DNA of 14,120 nt from an uncultured Oscillospiraceae bacterium (lineage in GTDB: Bacteria; Bacillota; Clostridia; Oscillospirales; Oscillospiraceae), in NCBI GenBank assembly GCA_944385305.1, contig CALWWS010000140.1, positions 1 to 14,120 on the forward strand, in the 5' to 3' direction. Of the stretch, positions 1 through 7,311 are shown one piece after another. The notes beneath the pieces were generated by a model. It ran no database searches. It saw nothing but the letters and a program-made list of their open reading frames with translations, and was not told the origin of the DNA. The position numbers and the translations under genes were made by a program. Numbering within the stretch: the first letter of the stretch is position 1; each line of letters opens with the position of its first letter.

Positions 1-485
1 GCACCGTCACGGTGGACGGCAGGGATATCTTCACCCTGAAGGACGAGGCCCTGACCATCTTCCGCCGCCGGAAGATCGGCTTTGTGTTCCAGTCCTACAA
101 CCTGGTGCCGGTGCTCAGCGTGTGGGAGAACATCGTCCTGCCCGTGGAGCTGGACGGGGCGAAGGTGGATCGGCAGTACGTCAATGAGGTCATCCGCACC
201 CTGGGCCTGGAAAAGAAGCTGCAAAGCCTGCCCAACCAGCTCTCCGGCGGCCAGCAGCAGCGGGTAGCCATCGCCCGGGCCCTGGCCACCAAGCCCGCCA
301 TTCTCCTGGCCGACGAGCCCACCGGCAACCTGGACAGCCGGACCAGCCAGGACGTGCTCAGCCTGATGAAAGTGACGGGGCAGAAGTTTGGGCAGACCAT
401 GGTAATGATCACCCACAACGAGGAGATCGCCCAGATGGCCGACCGCATCGTCCGCATTGAGGACGGGCGGATCGTGACGCGGTAA
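1..485 (+). CDS. ABC transporter ATP-binding protein, MacB/LolD type (5' end cut off)
   Basis: ATPase subunit of an ABC exporter of the MacB/LolD/FtsE type, expected to drive the permease encoded just downstream. The reading frame is open from the first bases of the window (codons in phase with position 3), so the GTG at 12 is an internal valine codon and not the start. The Walker A motif and true start lie upstream. Visible are the Q-loop (FVFQSYNL, about 82-105), the ABC signature LSGGQQQRVAIARAL (about 240-284), Walker B with catalytic Glu (ILLADEPTGNLD, about 300-335), and the H-loop His (THN, codon 414-416). All conserved residues in the visible part are intact, so the protein should be active. 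The stop is 13 nt before the permease start, which points to one transcript. The substrate cannot be read from the sequence. Confidence 0.93.
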   Translation, partial: TVTVDGRDIFTLKDEALTIFRRRKIGFVFQSYNLVPVLSVWENIVLPVELDGAKVDRQYVNEVIRTLGLEKKLQSLPNQLSGGQQQRVAIARALATKPAILLADEPTGNLDSRTSQDVLSLMKVTGQKFGQTMVMITHNEEIAQMADRIVRIEDGRIVTR

Positions 486-498
486 GGGGGCGGACGGC

Positions 499-3153
499 AT
501 GAAGGTCTCCAACCGCGGCTGCATCCGCCGCCTGAGCCTGCGCTCCCTCCTCGCCAGCCGCACCCGGAACATCGTGGCGGTGCTGGCCATCGCCCTGACG
601 GCGGTGCTCTTTACCTCCCTGTTTACCATCGCCCTGTCCATCAACGAGGGCATCCAGCAGAACAACTTCCGCCAGGCCGGGGGCTGGAACCACGGCTCCT
701 TCAAGTATCTGACGCAGGAGCAGTTCCAGGCCCTGAAAAGCGACCCTCTGATTGCCCAGTGGGGCGTCCGGCGGTTTGTGGGGATGCCCACCCAGGCGCC
801 CTTCAACAAATCCCATGTGGAGATCGGCTACTCCGACGCCAACCTGGCCCACTGGAGCTACTGCGACCCGGTGGAGGGCCGCCTGCCCCGGGAGGGCACC
901 GGCGAGGCGGCCACCGACACCCTCGTGCTGGAGCTGCTGGGGGTGGAGCCGCAGCTGGGCGCCCAGTTCACCCTCACCTTTGAGGTGGACGGCCATGAGA
1001 CCACCCAGAGCTTTACCCTGTGTGGCTGGTGGACGCACGACGAGGCCGTGGTGGCCAGCCACGTCCTCATCCCCGAAAGCCGGGTGGACGCCATTTTGGA
1101 GGAGGTGGGGGTGACCCCTCCGGGCAGCGACGGCATGACCGGGAGCTGGAATCTGGACGTCATGCTCCGCCGCGGCGCCCGCTCCATCGCCGCCGACCTG
1201 GAGGAAATCCTGGCCAGCCACGGCTATCAGTCGGAGACCCCGGGGGAAACCTACATCTCCACCGGCGTCAACTGGGGCTCCACCGGGGCGCAGCTCTCCG
1301 ACAAGCTGGATCCCACCGTGACGGCTATCCTCACGGGGGTGCTGCTTCTCATTCTGCTCACCGGGTACCTTATCATCTACAACGTGTTTCAGATCTCCGT
1401 GGCGGGGGACATCCGCTTCTACGGCCTGCTGAAAACCATCGGCACCACCCCCCGGCAGCTGCGGCGGATCATCCGCACCCAGGCCCTGCTCCTCTCCCTG
1501 GTGGGCATCCCCATGGGCCTTGTGCTGGGCTGGCTGCTGGGCGGGGTGCTCACCCCGGTCATCGCCGCGCAGCTCAACGGGGTGACTGCGGTGGTCTCCG
1601 TCAGCCCGCTCCTCTTTGCGGGGGCGGCGGTCTTTGCCCTGGTGACGGTGCTCATCTCCTGCCGACGCCCCGGCCGCCTGGCGGGAAAGGTCTCCCCGGT
1701 GGAGGCGGTGCGCTACGCCGAGGGCAGGGCGCCCAAGGGGAAAGGGAGGCGAGGCGGCAAGGGCGTGTCCCTGCTGTCCATGGCCTGGGCCAACCTGGGC
1801 CGCAGCCGGGGCAAGACGGCGGTCACCATCCTGTCCCTGGCCCTTGCGGTGGTGCTGCTGACCCTGACCGTGACTTTTACGAAGGGCTTTGACATGGACA
1901 AGTATGTCTCCACTTTTACCGCCAGCGACTTTATCCTGGCCGACGCGGGCCAGTTCCAGACCGGCGGGGAGATCTTCAACGAGGACATGGCGATTCCGCA
2001 GCAGGTCATCGACGCCGTGGACGCCCAGGGGGGCGTCACCGGCAGCGGCCGCATCTACGGCAAGACCGCCCCGGCCCTGGAGTTTGTCACCGAGGCGTAC
2101 TACCGCTCCATGTGGGGGCGCTGGAGCACCCAGGAGCAGCTGGACAGCATGGTGGCCTTCAAGGACCGCACGGAGGACGGCCTTCTGGCCGACCAGGTGC
2201 AGCTCTACGGCATGGATCCCTTCGCCCTGGACTACCTGACGGTGCTGGACGGGGATCTCTCCAAGCTCAACGACCCCGGCGGGAGCTATATCGCCGCCGT
2301 CTACTCCGCCGACGACTACGGCAATGCGCTCATGGACAGCCACTGGGCCCGGCTGGGGGATACGGTGACCCTCCGCTATGTGGAGGAGTTTGCGTATTAC
2401 AATCCCAACACCGGCGAGGTCTACGGCCCCCTGGAGAATGTGCCGGAGGGCGCCGCTTATGCCGATCGGGCGGTAAAATACCGGGATGTGGACTACACCG
2501 TGGCCGCCCTGGTGACCGTGCCCTCCGCCCTGAGCTACCGCTACTACGGCGCCGACGAGTTTATCCTGGGGGCGGAGACCTTTGTGCGGGACACCGGCAC
2601 AGATGCCGTCATGTACTACGCCTTTGACACCGCGCAGGAGGCCAACGCCGCCATGGAGGCCTTCCTGGCGGACTACACGGAAAATATAAATCCCCAGTTT
2701 GACTATGAGAGCAAGGCCACCTACGCCGGGGAGTTTGAGAGCATGCGGAGCATGTTCCTCCTGCTGGGCGGGGCGCTGAGCTTTATCGTGGGCCTGGTGG
2801 GGGTGCTCAACTTCTTTAACGCCATCCTCACCGGCATTACCGCCCGCCGCCGGGAGCTGGCGGTGCTCCAGTCCATCGGCATGACGGCCCGGCAGCTGCG
2901 GACCATGCTGGCCATGGAGGGGCTGCTCTACACCGTGGGTGCGGCGGCGGCGGCTCTGGCGCTGGTGCTGGTCTCCGCGCCCTTCCTGGGCCCCGCCGTC
3001 AACAGCCTGATCTGGTTTTTCACCTACCGCTTCACCGTCTGGCCCGTCGCCGTGGTGCTCCCCCTGTTCGCCGCGCTGGGCATCGCCATCCCCATTCTGA
3101 GCTGCCGCGCCGCCCAGCGCCGCTCCGTGGTGGAGCGCCTGCGGCAGGAATAG
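499..3153 (+). CDS. ABC transporter permease with two FtsX domains (MacB/LolC-like)
   Basis: Membrane subunit of the exporter powered by the preceding ATPase. It has 884 residues and about eight predicted membrane helices: near 26-48, 275-297, 328-352, 367-388, 440-460, 752-775, 807-832 and 848-868. This is a duplicated four-helix FtsX unit. Each half has a large loop outside the membrane (about 49-274 and 461-751) and a cytoplasmic coupling segment of the family type (FYGLLKTIGTTPRQLRR near 307-323; RRRELAVLQSIGMTARQLR near 783-801). Family members move lipoproteins, peptides or drugs, or sense antimicrobial peptides, usually without spanning the membrane with the substrate. The ATG at 499 follows a G-rich ribosome binding site (AAGGGGG, 484-490) at the end of the ATPase gene. 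No two-component system, of the kind that often accompanies peptide-sensing versions, is present on the downstream side. Family assignment is firm; substrate unknown. Confidence 0.93.
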   Translation: MKVSNRGCIRRLSLRSLLASRTRNIVAVLAIALTAVLFTSLFTIALSINEGIQQNNFRQAGGWNHGSFKYLTQEQFQALKSDPLIAQWGVRRFVGMPTQAPFNKSHVEIGYSDANLAHWSYCDPVEGRLPREGTGEAATDTLVLELLGVEPQLGAQFTLTFEVDGHETTQSFTLCGWWTHDEAVVASHVLIPESRVDAILEEVGVTPPGSDGMTGSWNLDVMLRRGARSIAADLEEILASHGYQSETPGETYISTGVNWGSTGAQLSDKLDPTVTAILTGVLLLILLTGYLIIYNVFQISVAGDIRFYGLLKTIGTTPRQLRRIIRTQALLLSLVGIPMGLVLGWLLGGVLTPVIAAQLNGVTAVVSVSPLLFAGAAVFALVTVLISCRRPGRLAGKVSPVEAVRYAEGRAPKGKGRRGGKGVSLLSMAWANLGRSRGKTAVTILSLALAVVLLTLTVTFTKGFDMDKYVSTFTASDFILADAGQFQTGGEIFNEDMAIPQQVIDAVDAQGGVTGSGRIYGKTAPALEFVTEAYYRSMWGRWSTQEQLDSMVAFKDRTEDGLLADQVQLYGMDPFALDYLTVLDGDLSKLNDPGGSYIAAVYSADDYGNALMDSHWARLGDTVTLRYVEEFAYYNPNTGEVYGPLENVPEGAAYADRAVKYRDVDYTVAALVTVPSALSYRYYGADEFILGAETFVRDTGTDAVMYYAFDTAQEANAAMEAFLADYTENINPQFDYESKATYAGEFESMRSMFLLLGGALSFIVGLVGVLNFFNAILTGITARRRELAVLQSIGMTARQLRTMLAMEGLLYTVGAAAAALALVLVSAPFLGPAVNSLIWFFTYRFTVWPVAVVLPLFAALGIAIPILSCRAAQRRSVVERLRQE

Positions 3154-3192
3154 GCCCAGCCGCCGCCCCGGAGAGCGGGACTGCCCTGACGG

Positions 3193-3232
3193 AAAAACCG
3201 GCGGAGGAATTTCCTCCGCCGGTTTGCTCTTG
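3193..3232. terminator. Bidirectional intrinsic terminator between convergent genes
   Basis: A perfect inverted repeat with 15-nt arms (3195-3209 and 3211-3225) around a single base sits between the end of the permease gene and the end of the convergent MerR-RDD gene. It has AAAAA on its left flank, which reads as a U-tract on the minus strand, and TTT followed by T-rich sequence on its right. It can therefore stop transcription from both sides. Confidence 0.85.
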
Positions 3233-3244
3233 TTCCAAGCCCGG

Positions 3245-4705
3245 TCAGGCCGCCTTCTCCAGGGTGAACTCCATGCGGCAGCGGGACATATCCTCCCCGC
3301 TCCCCTCCTGGAACAGGTAGCTCCCCACCTCCTGGTAGCCCTCCATCTCCACCCGGTTGGTGATCATCACGTCTCCGGCCTGGAGGGTGTAGTCCTCAAA
3401 GGGCCGCCGGGCGATCTCGTCCAGCACGCCGCTGCCCAGCCAGCTGATACCGTTATACCCCCCGCAGGCGGCGGCAAAGGAAATGGCGGCCAGCTGCTGC
3501 TGGTAGACGGGGGCGGTGAGCACGCCCGACCCCGTGCGATCCACCACCAGCTTCACCCCGGTGACCGTGCCGCTCCCGTCCACTGTGAGCTGGTGGTCGG
3601 GGGGCGCGCCGTCCGTTGTCCCGCCCATATACCACTCCACCCCGCCGGCGTCCCGCCCCCAGTGGCCCCCCTCGTCCATCACCAGGGCGGGGCTGCTCCC
3701 CAGGAAGCGGTACATGTCGTTGACGTTGGCGGCGTACTGGGCGGCGGTGATGCTCGCCCCCCGGTGGATGGGCAGATAGGCCTGGGCCACCACCAGGAAC
3801 AAAGCCGCCCATGCCGCCGCCTGGGCTCCCACAAAGCCGGCGCAGCGCAGCCCCCTCTCGTCCCGGATGGTGTAGTACTGATCCTCCGCGTCCCAGTCCA
3901 GCTCCTCCTCCCACTCCATGGCCTCCCCCCGGGAGCAGGCCATGCAGCACTTCACCAGGCGCACGATCTCATAGATGGGAATCCCCCAGCCCAGTCCCCG
4001 GCGGAATACCCCCCAGGTGCGCCGGGCGGCCTGCCCCCAGGTGAGCTTTGCCCCGCCACGGCGGCGCAGCACCAGGCCGAAGATCCACTTGCCCGGGGTG
4101 CTGCCCCAGGTGGAGAGGAGAATGGGCTCGATAAGCACCATCAGGCCCAGGGAGACATAGCTGCTCAGCAGAGTGCCCCCCAGTCCCTCCGGGTTCCACC
4201 GCAGCCCCAGCAGGCACAGGGCCGCCCAGAGCAGGCTGTACAGGCTCTGATCCAGCGTCCGGGCAAAAAAGCGCCGCCAGGGGTGGTTCACCGTAGGCAG
4301 GACGTCCTGCTCCAGGGACAGGCGGAAGGCCTCCCCGCCGGGGCTGGCCAGACGGCGCAGGTAGTCCCCCGCGTCCAGGGTGGCAAACTCCGCCCCCTCC
4401 CGGCGCATGGCCCGGCAGATCTCCTCCGCCCGGGCCAGCCCGGCCCGCTGCTCCTCCAGCTCCCGCTCCCGCCCGGCCAAAGCGTCAGAGAGGGAGAGCT
4501 CCCCCCGCTGGGCCCGGCGGATGGTGTCCAGGGGCAGGCCCAGCTGGCGCAGCAGCTTCACCTTCTCCAGGGTGGCCGCGTCCTCCTGGGTGTACCAGCG
4601 GTAGTTGTTCTCCCCCCGGACGGGGGTGATGAATCCCTCCCGCTCATAAAAGCGGATGTTGGCCCGGGTCATACCCAGGCGCTCCTCCATCTCCTTGATG
4701 GTCAT
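3245..4705 (-). CDS. MerR-family regulator fused to an RDD membrane domain
   Basis: A 486-residue fusion. Residues 1-70 form a MerR-type winged helix (starts MTIKEMEERLGMTRANIRFY, with the wing around ENNYRWYT). About 70-105 is the charged helix that dimerises MerR proteins. About 140-255 matches an RDD membrane domain (HPWRRFFARTLDQ, then GSTPGKWIFGLVLRRRGG and QAARRTWGVFRR). Hydrophobic stretches lie near 153-169, 179-199, 238-250 and 290-310. The last about 175 residues are soluble and not recognised. MerR proteins bind and twist promoters with long spacers; RDD domains are membrane parts of unclear transport or sensing role. I chose the ATG at 4705 over the one at 4711, because GGGAGG at 4714-4719 lies 8 nt from the former and only 2 nt from the latter. 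It follows ctpA on the same strand, by 67 nt, and ends at a bidirectional terminator. Ligand and targets unknown. Confidence 0.88.
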   Translation of the reverse strand: MTIKEMEERLGMTRANIRFYEREGFITPVRGENNYRWYTQEDAATLEKVKLLRQLGLPLDTIRRAQRGELSLSDALAGRERELEEQRAGLARAEEICRAMRREGAEFATLDAGDYLRRLASPGGEAFRLSLEQDVLPTVNHPWRRFFARTLDQSLYSLLWAALCLLGLRWNPEGLGGTLLSSYVSLGLMVLIEPILLSTWGSTPGKWIFGLVLRRRGGAKLTWGQAARRTWGVFRRGLGWGIPIYEIVRLVKCCMACSRGEAMEWEEELDWDAEDQYYTIRDERGLRCAGFVGAQAAAWAALFLVVAQAYLPIHRGASITAAQYAANVNDMYRFLGSSPALVMDEGGHWGRDAGGVEWYMGGTTDGAPPDHQLTVDGSGTVTGVKLVVDRTGSGVLTAPVYQQQLAAISFAAACGGYNGISWLGSGVLDEIARRPFEDYTLQAGDVMITNRVEMEGYQEVGSYLFQEGSGEDMSRCRMEFTLEKAA

Positions 4706-4713
4706 CTCCATCG

Positions 4714-4719
4714 CCTCCC
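4714..4719 (-). promoter_or_regulatory. Ribosome binding site that decides the MerR-RDD start
   Basis: GGGAGG on the minus strand. The spacing is 8 nt to the ATG at 4705 but only 2 nt to the ATG at 4711, so the shorter protein, beginning MTIKEME, is more likely. That N-terminus also fits the usual MerR start. Confidence 0.6.
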
Positions 4720-4725
4720 ACCCTC

Positions 4726-4756
4726 AGGATAAAGTATGAAGTGGGGTTACAGTCAA
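4726..4756 (-). promoter_or_regulatory. Candidate MerR-type promoter with 19-bp spacer
   Basis: Minus strand: TTGACT (4751-4756) and TATCCT (4726-4731) are separated by exactly 19 bp. A 19-20 bp spacer, longer than the usual 17, is the hallmark of promoters activated by MerR proteins, and this one lies directly before a MerR gene. GTAACCCC occurs twice as a direct repeat flanking the -35 box (4743-4750 and 4758-4765), and a short GTA/TAC dyad lies in the spacer. Autoregulation is inferred. The start point would fall close to the ribosome binding site, giving a very short leader, which lowers certainty. Confidence 0.5.
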
Positions 4757-4772
4757 GGGGGTTACGGAAATT

Positions 4773-5900
4773 TTACCCGGCCAGCAGGGCCAAAGCCGCC
4801 TCCAGCTGGGCGTCCCCCTCGTCGGTGAGGTAGACCTCCTCATCCAGGGTGAGCCCCGTACCGATAAGAGAGGTGCCCTGGCCGGTGAAGTAGGCCCCGG
4901 TGGAAATGGACACCGCCCCGCCGCTCTCCAGCTGGTAGGTTTGCTGGGAGTAGCCCTTGCCGCTGGTGGGCTCTCCCACAATTTTGGCCACCCCCTGCTC
5001 CTGGAGCTCGGCGGCGAAAAACTCGGCGGCAGAGTAGGTGTCGGCGTTGACCAGCACCACCATGGGCAGATCCACGCAGGAGGCGTCGGAGTAGGTCACC
5101 GTCTCGTTGCCGTCCACGTCCCGGCTGCGGAAAATGGGCCCCTCGGGCAGCAGGAAGTCCAGCATGTGGGTGAGCTCCGAGAGGTAGCCGCCCCCGTTGT
5201 TCCGCATGTCGAAGATAAGGGCCCGGGACCCCTGCTCCACCAGCTCATTCACCGCCTCCTCCACCGCCTGGGCACTGCCGGTGTAAAAGTTGGCCAGAGC
5301 CACATAGCCCACACTGTCCTCCAGCATGGCGCTCTCCACCGGGTTTTGCTTGATGTCCGCCCGGGTGACTGTGACGGTGCGCGTCTGGCCGTCCGTGCCC
5401 AGCACCTCCAGCTCCACGGCGGTGCCCGCCTCCCCCTGGATGAGGGAGGCGCCCTCATAGCGCCCCTCCCCCGCCAGGCTGGTGCCGTCGGCGGCGGTGA
5501 TGATCTCCCCTGCCGCCAGACCGGCGGCCTGGGCGGGGCTGTCCGGGGTGACCTCCTCAATGAGCAGGCCCTCCTCCCGCTCGTAGCTGACCGTGACTCC
5601 GATGCCGGTGTAGGCGTTGGAGCGAGCCTGCTCCTGGGCCTCATACTGCTGAGCGGTGAGATAGTGGCTCCACCGGTCGTCCAGCCCGGCCACCAGGCCG
5701 GTGAGGGCGGTGTCCAGCATCACCTCGCTGTCGTACTCCCCCACAAACTTGTCCCGCACCAGCTCCACGGCCTGCATCAGGGTGCGGCCCTCCACACCCA
5801 GCCAGGAGCGCACCCCCATCAGGCAGGCCCCCAGGGTGACGGCGCAGGTGAGAATCAGAACCAGAATCAGGTGCAGGGCGGAAAATCGCTTGGTCTTCAT
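4773..5900 (-). CDS. S41 family C-terminal processing protease (CtpA/Prc type)
   Basis: A serine protease of the tail-specific (CtpA/Prc) family, acting on proteins outside the cytoplasmic membrane. Its 375 residues match the usual size. An N-terminal hydrophobic segment (about 8-29) anchors or exports it; the end of this segment reads LGAC, a possible lipobox. A PDZ domain covers about 95-180 (TGIGVTVSYE, then VTPDSPAQAAGLAAGEII). The S41 core includes LIFDMRNNGGGYL (228-240). The catalytic serine is Ser290 (NADTYSAAEF) and the general-base lysine is Lys315 (PTSGKGYSQ); their 25-residue spacing equals that of E. coli Prc. The ATG is preceded by AAAGGAA at 5910-5916. It follows the M23 hydrolase gene by 120 nt, with no clear promoter in the gap, so it probably belongs to the ftsEX operon and may mature or degrade an envelope partner there. 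The substrate is not known. Confidence 0.94.
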   Translation of the reverse strand: MKTKRFSALHLILVLILTCAVTLGACLMGVRSWLGVEGRTLMQAVELVRDKFVGEYDSEVMLDTALTGLVAGLDDRWSHYLTAQQYEAQEQARSNAYTGIGVTVSYEREEGLLIEEVTPDSPAQAAGLAAGEIITAADGTSLAGEGRYEGASLIQGEAGTAVELEVLGTDGQTRTVTVTRADIKQNPVESAMLEDSVGYVALANFYTGSAQAVEEAVNELVEQGSRALIFDMRNNGGGYLSELTHMLDFLLPEGPIFRSRDVDGNETVTYSDASCVDLPMVVLVNADTYSAAEFFAAELQEQGVAKIVGEPTSGKGYSQQTYQLESGGAVSISTGAYFTGQGTSLIGTGLTLDEEVYLTDEGDAQLEAALALLAG

Positions 5901-6020
5901 GGGGCATGCTTCCTTTCAAGAAAAAAATCGGGGGCAGACGGGGCGGCGCCGCGCCGGGCAGCACCGCTCCGCCTGCTCCCAACACACACAACAAAGGGAG
6001 GCTGATATTTTCACTTTGTC

Positions 6021-7292
6021 TTACCAGGGCGGAATCAGATTGAGGCTTGTGTACTTGCTCTCCGGGTCGATGCGGGTGTAGTTCTCCCGGATCTCCAGGT
6101 GCAGGTGGTTGCCCGTGGAGCTGCCGGTGGTGCCCACATAGCCGATGACCTGGCCCTGGGTCACCATCTGCCCCTCGCTCACCGCACGGGAGCTCATGTG
6201 GGCGTAGAGGGTGGAGTTGCCGTTACCGTGGTCGATGACCACGTAATTGCCGTAGGAGTAGTGGTAGGCGGAGGTGACCACCTGCCCGCTCTTGGCGGCC
6301 AGGATGGAGGTGCCGCCGGAGGCCGGGATGTCGATGCCCGTGTGGCTGTGGGCCTTGTGGGTAATGGGGTGGATGCGGTAGCCGTACTGGGAGGTGAGCG
6401 TATAGTAGCCCGGCAGGGGCCACAGGTAGCTGCTCTCCGAGTCGATGGTGATGTTATTCTGCCGCCGCTCCTCCTCCAGAGCCTTCTGCTTGCGGGCGAT
6501 CTCTGCCTGGATCTCGGCCGCCGCCGCGCTCTCTGCGTCCAGCTGGCGGTTGACTTCCTCTACGTCGGCGTTGATCTGATCCAGCAGGGCCTGGGCCTCG
6601 GCCACCTTGGCCTCCTGCTCCGCCTTCTTGGCCGCCTGCTGGTCCCGCACCTCCTGCTCCTCCGCCCGGGCACTCTCCAGGTCGGCCTTGAGCTGCTCAA
6701 TCTGCTGGCGGGTGGCGATGAGCTCATCCATGATCTGATTGTCGTAGTCCATCACCGCGTCGATGTCCGCCAGCCGATCCAGCATGTCGGAAAAGCTGTC
6801 CGCATTGAAGAGGATGGACCAGTAGGACACCGTCCCCTCCTCCTCCATGGCCCGCACCCGCTGGCAGAAAAGCTCATACTGCTCCTCCTCCCGGGCAACC
6901 GCCTCCACCCGCTCGGCCTCCTTCTGTTCGATCTCGGCGTCATAGTAGGCGATCTGGGCGTCAATGTTGGCAAGCTCGGTCTTGATGGCGTCCAGCTGGG
7001 CCACCAGGATCTGGCGCTGCTCCTGGGCCTTGGCCTGGTCGTCCTTCACCGCCGCCAGCTCCTCCTTCAGCTCTTCCTGGCGCTGGGCGGACTCGGCCTG
7101 CTCGGCCTTGAGGGCGTCAATCTCCGACTGAGTCACCGCCCCCGCCGGCTTGGCTATCATGGTGAGCATGGGCAGGATAAGCACCAGGGCCAGCACGGCC
7201 ACCAGGGCGGTGATCCACACCCGCCGCCAGACAGATCGGGCTGTGCCGCCTCCGCCCGCGCCGCCACTCTTCTTCTTCCCCTTTTTTGACAC
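6021..7292 (-). CDS. Coiled-coil M23 peptidoglycan endopeptidase (EnvC/PcsB/CwlO-like FtsEX partner)
   Basis: Secreted or membrane-anchored cell wall hydrolase of 423 residues. It has a basic N-terminus, one hydrophobic helix (about 25-46), and a long Glu/Gln/Ala-rich coiled coil (about 54-280) broken by SYWSILFNADSFSDMLDRL (156-174). That segment is typical of the hydrolases and activators controlled by FtsEX. The C-terminal LytM domain (about 288-423) has all zinc and catalytic residues: His317 and Asp321 (HSHTGID), His365 (LYAHMS), and His396/His398 (GNHLHLE). Unlike E. coli EnvC, whose LytM domain is degenerate, it should cut peptide cross-links itself. The start is GTG at 7292, with AAAAGGAG 6 nt upstream, only 19 nt after the ftsX stop. 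FtsEX probably opens the coiled coil to activate it, as known for PcsB and CwlO; here that is inferred from gene order and architecture. Confidence 0.93.
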   Translation of the reverse strand: MSKKGKKKSGGAGGGGTARSVWRRVWITALVAVLALVLILPMLTMIAKPAGAVTQSEIDALKAEQAESAQRQEELKEELAAVKDDQAKAQEQRQILVAQLDAIKTELANIDAQIAYYDAEIEQKEAERVEAVAREEEQYELFCQRVRAMEEEGTVSYWSILFNADSFSDMLDRLADIDAVMDYDNQIMDELIATRQQIEQLKADLESARAEEQEVRDQQAAKKAEQEAKVAEAQALLDQINADVEEVNRQLDAESAAAAEIQAEIARKQKALEEERRQNNITIDSESSYLWPLPGYYTLTSQYGYRIHPITHKAHSHTGIDIPASGGTSILAAKSGQVVTSAYHYSYGNYVVIDHGNGNSTLYAHMSSRAVSEGQMVTQGQVIGYVGTTGSSTGNHLHLEIRENYTRIDPESKYTSLNLIPPW

Positions 7293-7298
7293 GTCGCG

Positions 7299-7306
7299 CT
7301 CCTTTT
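7299..7306 (-). promoter_or_regulatory. Ribosome binding site fixing the GTG start of the M23 hydrolase
   Basis: AAAAGGAG on the minus strand lies 6 nt before GTG (7290-7292). No ATG lies nearby in frame before the lysine-rich N-terminus, so GTG is the start. The site sits inside the 19-nt gap after the ftsX stop codon. Confidence 0.75.
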
Positions 7307-7311
7307 CTCCG

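Noticed and set aside
409..2343. A 644-codon open frame on the minus strand opposite the permease gene
   Set aside because: It is rich in Gly, His, Gln, Ala and Pro with no domain pattern, and mirrors the permease frame. In GC-rich genes with G or C at third positions, the opposite strand rarely meets a stop codon.
3224..4732. A 502-codon plus-strand open frame opposite the MerR-RDD gene
   Set aside because: Low-complexity composition and no family similarity; a shadow of the real minus-strand gene, which has a ribosome binding site and clear domains.
5921..5990. A GC-rich block followed by seven T on the minus strand between the M23 and ctpA genes, considered as a terminator
   Set aside because: No clean stem ends next to the T-run; the GCGGCGCCGC palindrome lies too far from it.
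4941..7289. Long plus-strand open frames (354 and 396 codons) opposite the ctpA and M23 genes
   Set aside because: Their compositions (Gly/His/Leu/Val rich) are those of antisense translations of Gln/Glu/Ala-rich coding DNA; there is no ribosome binding site or domain.
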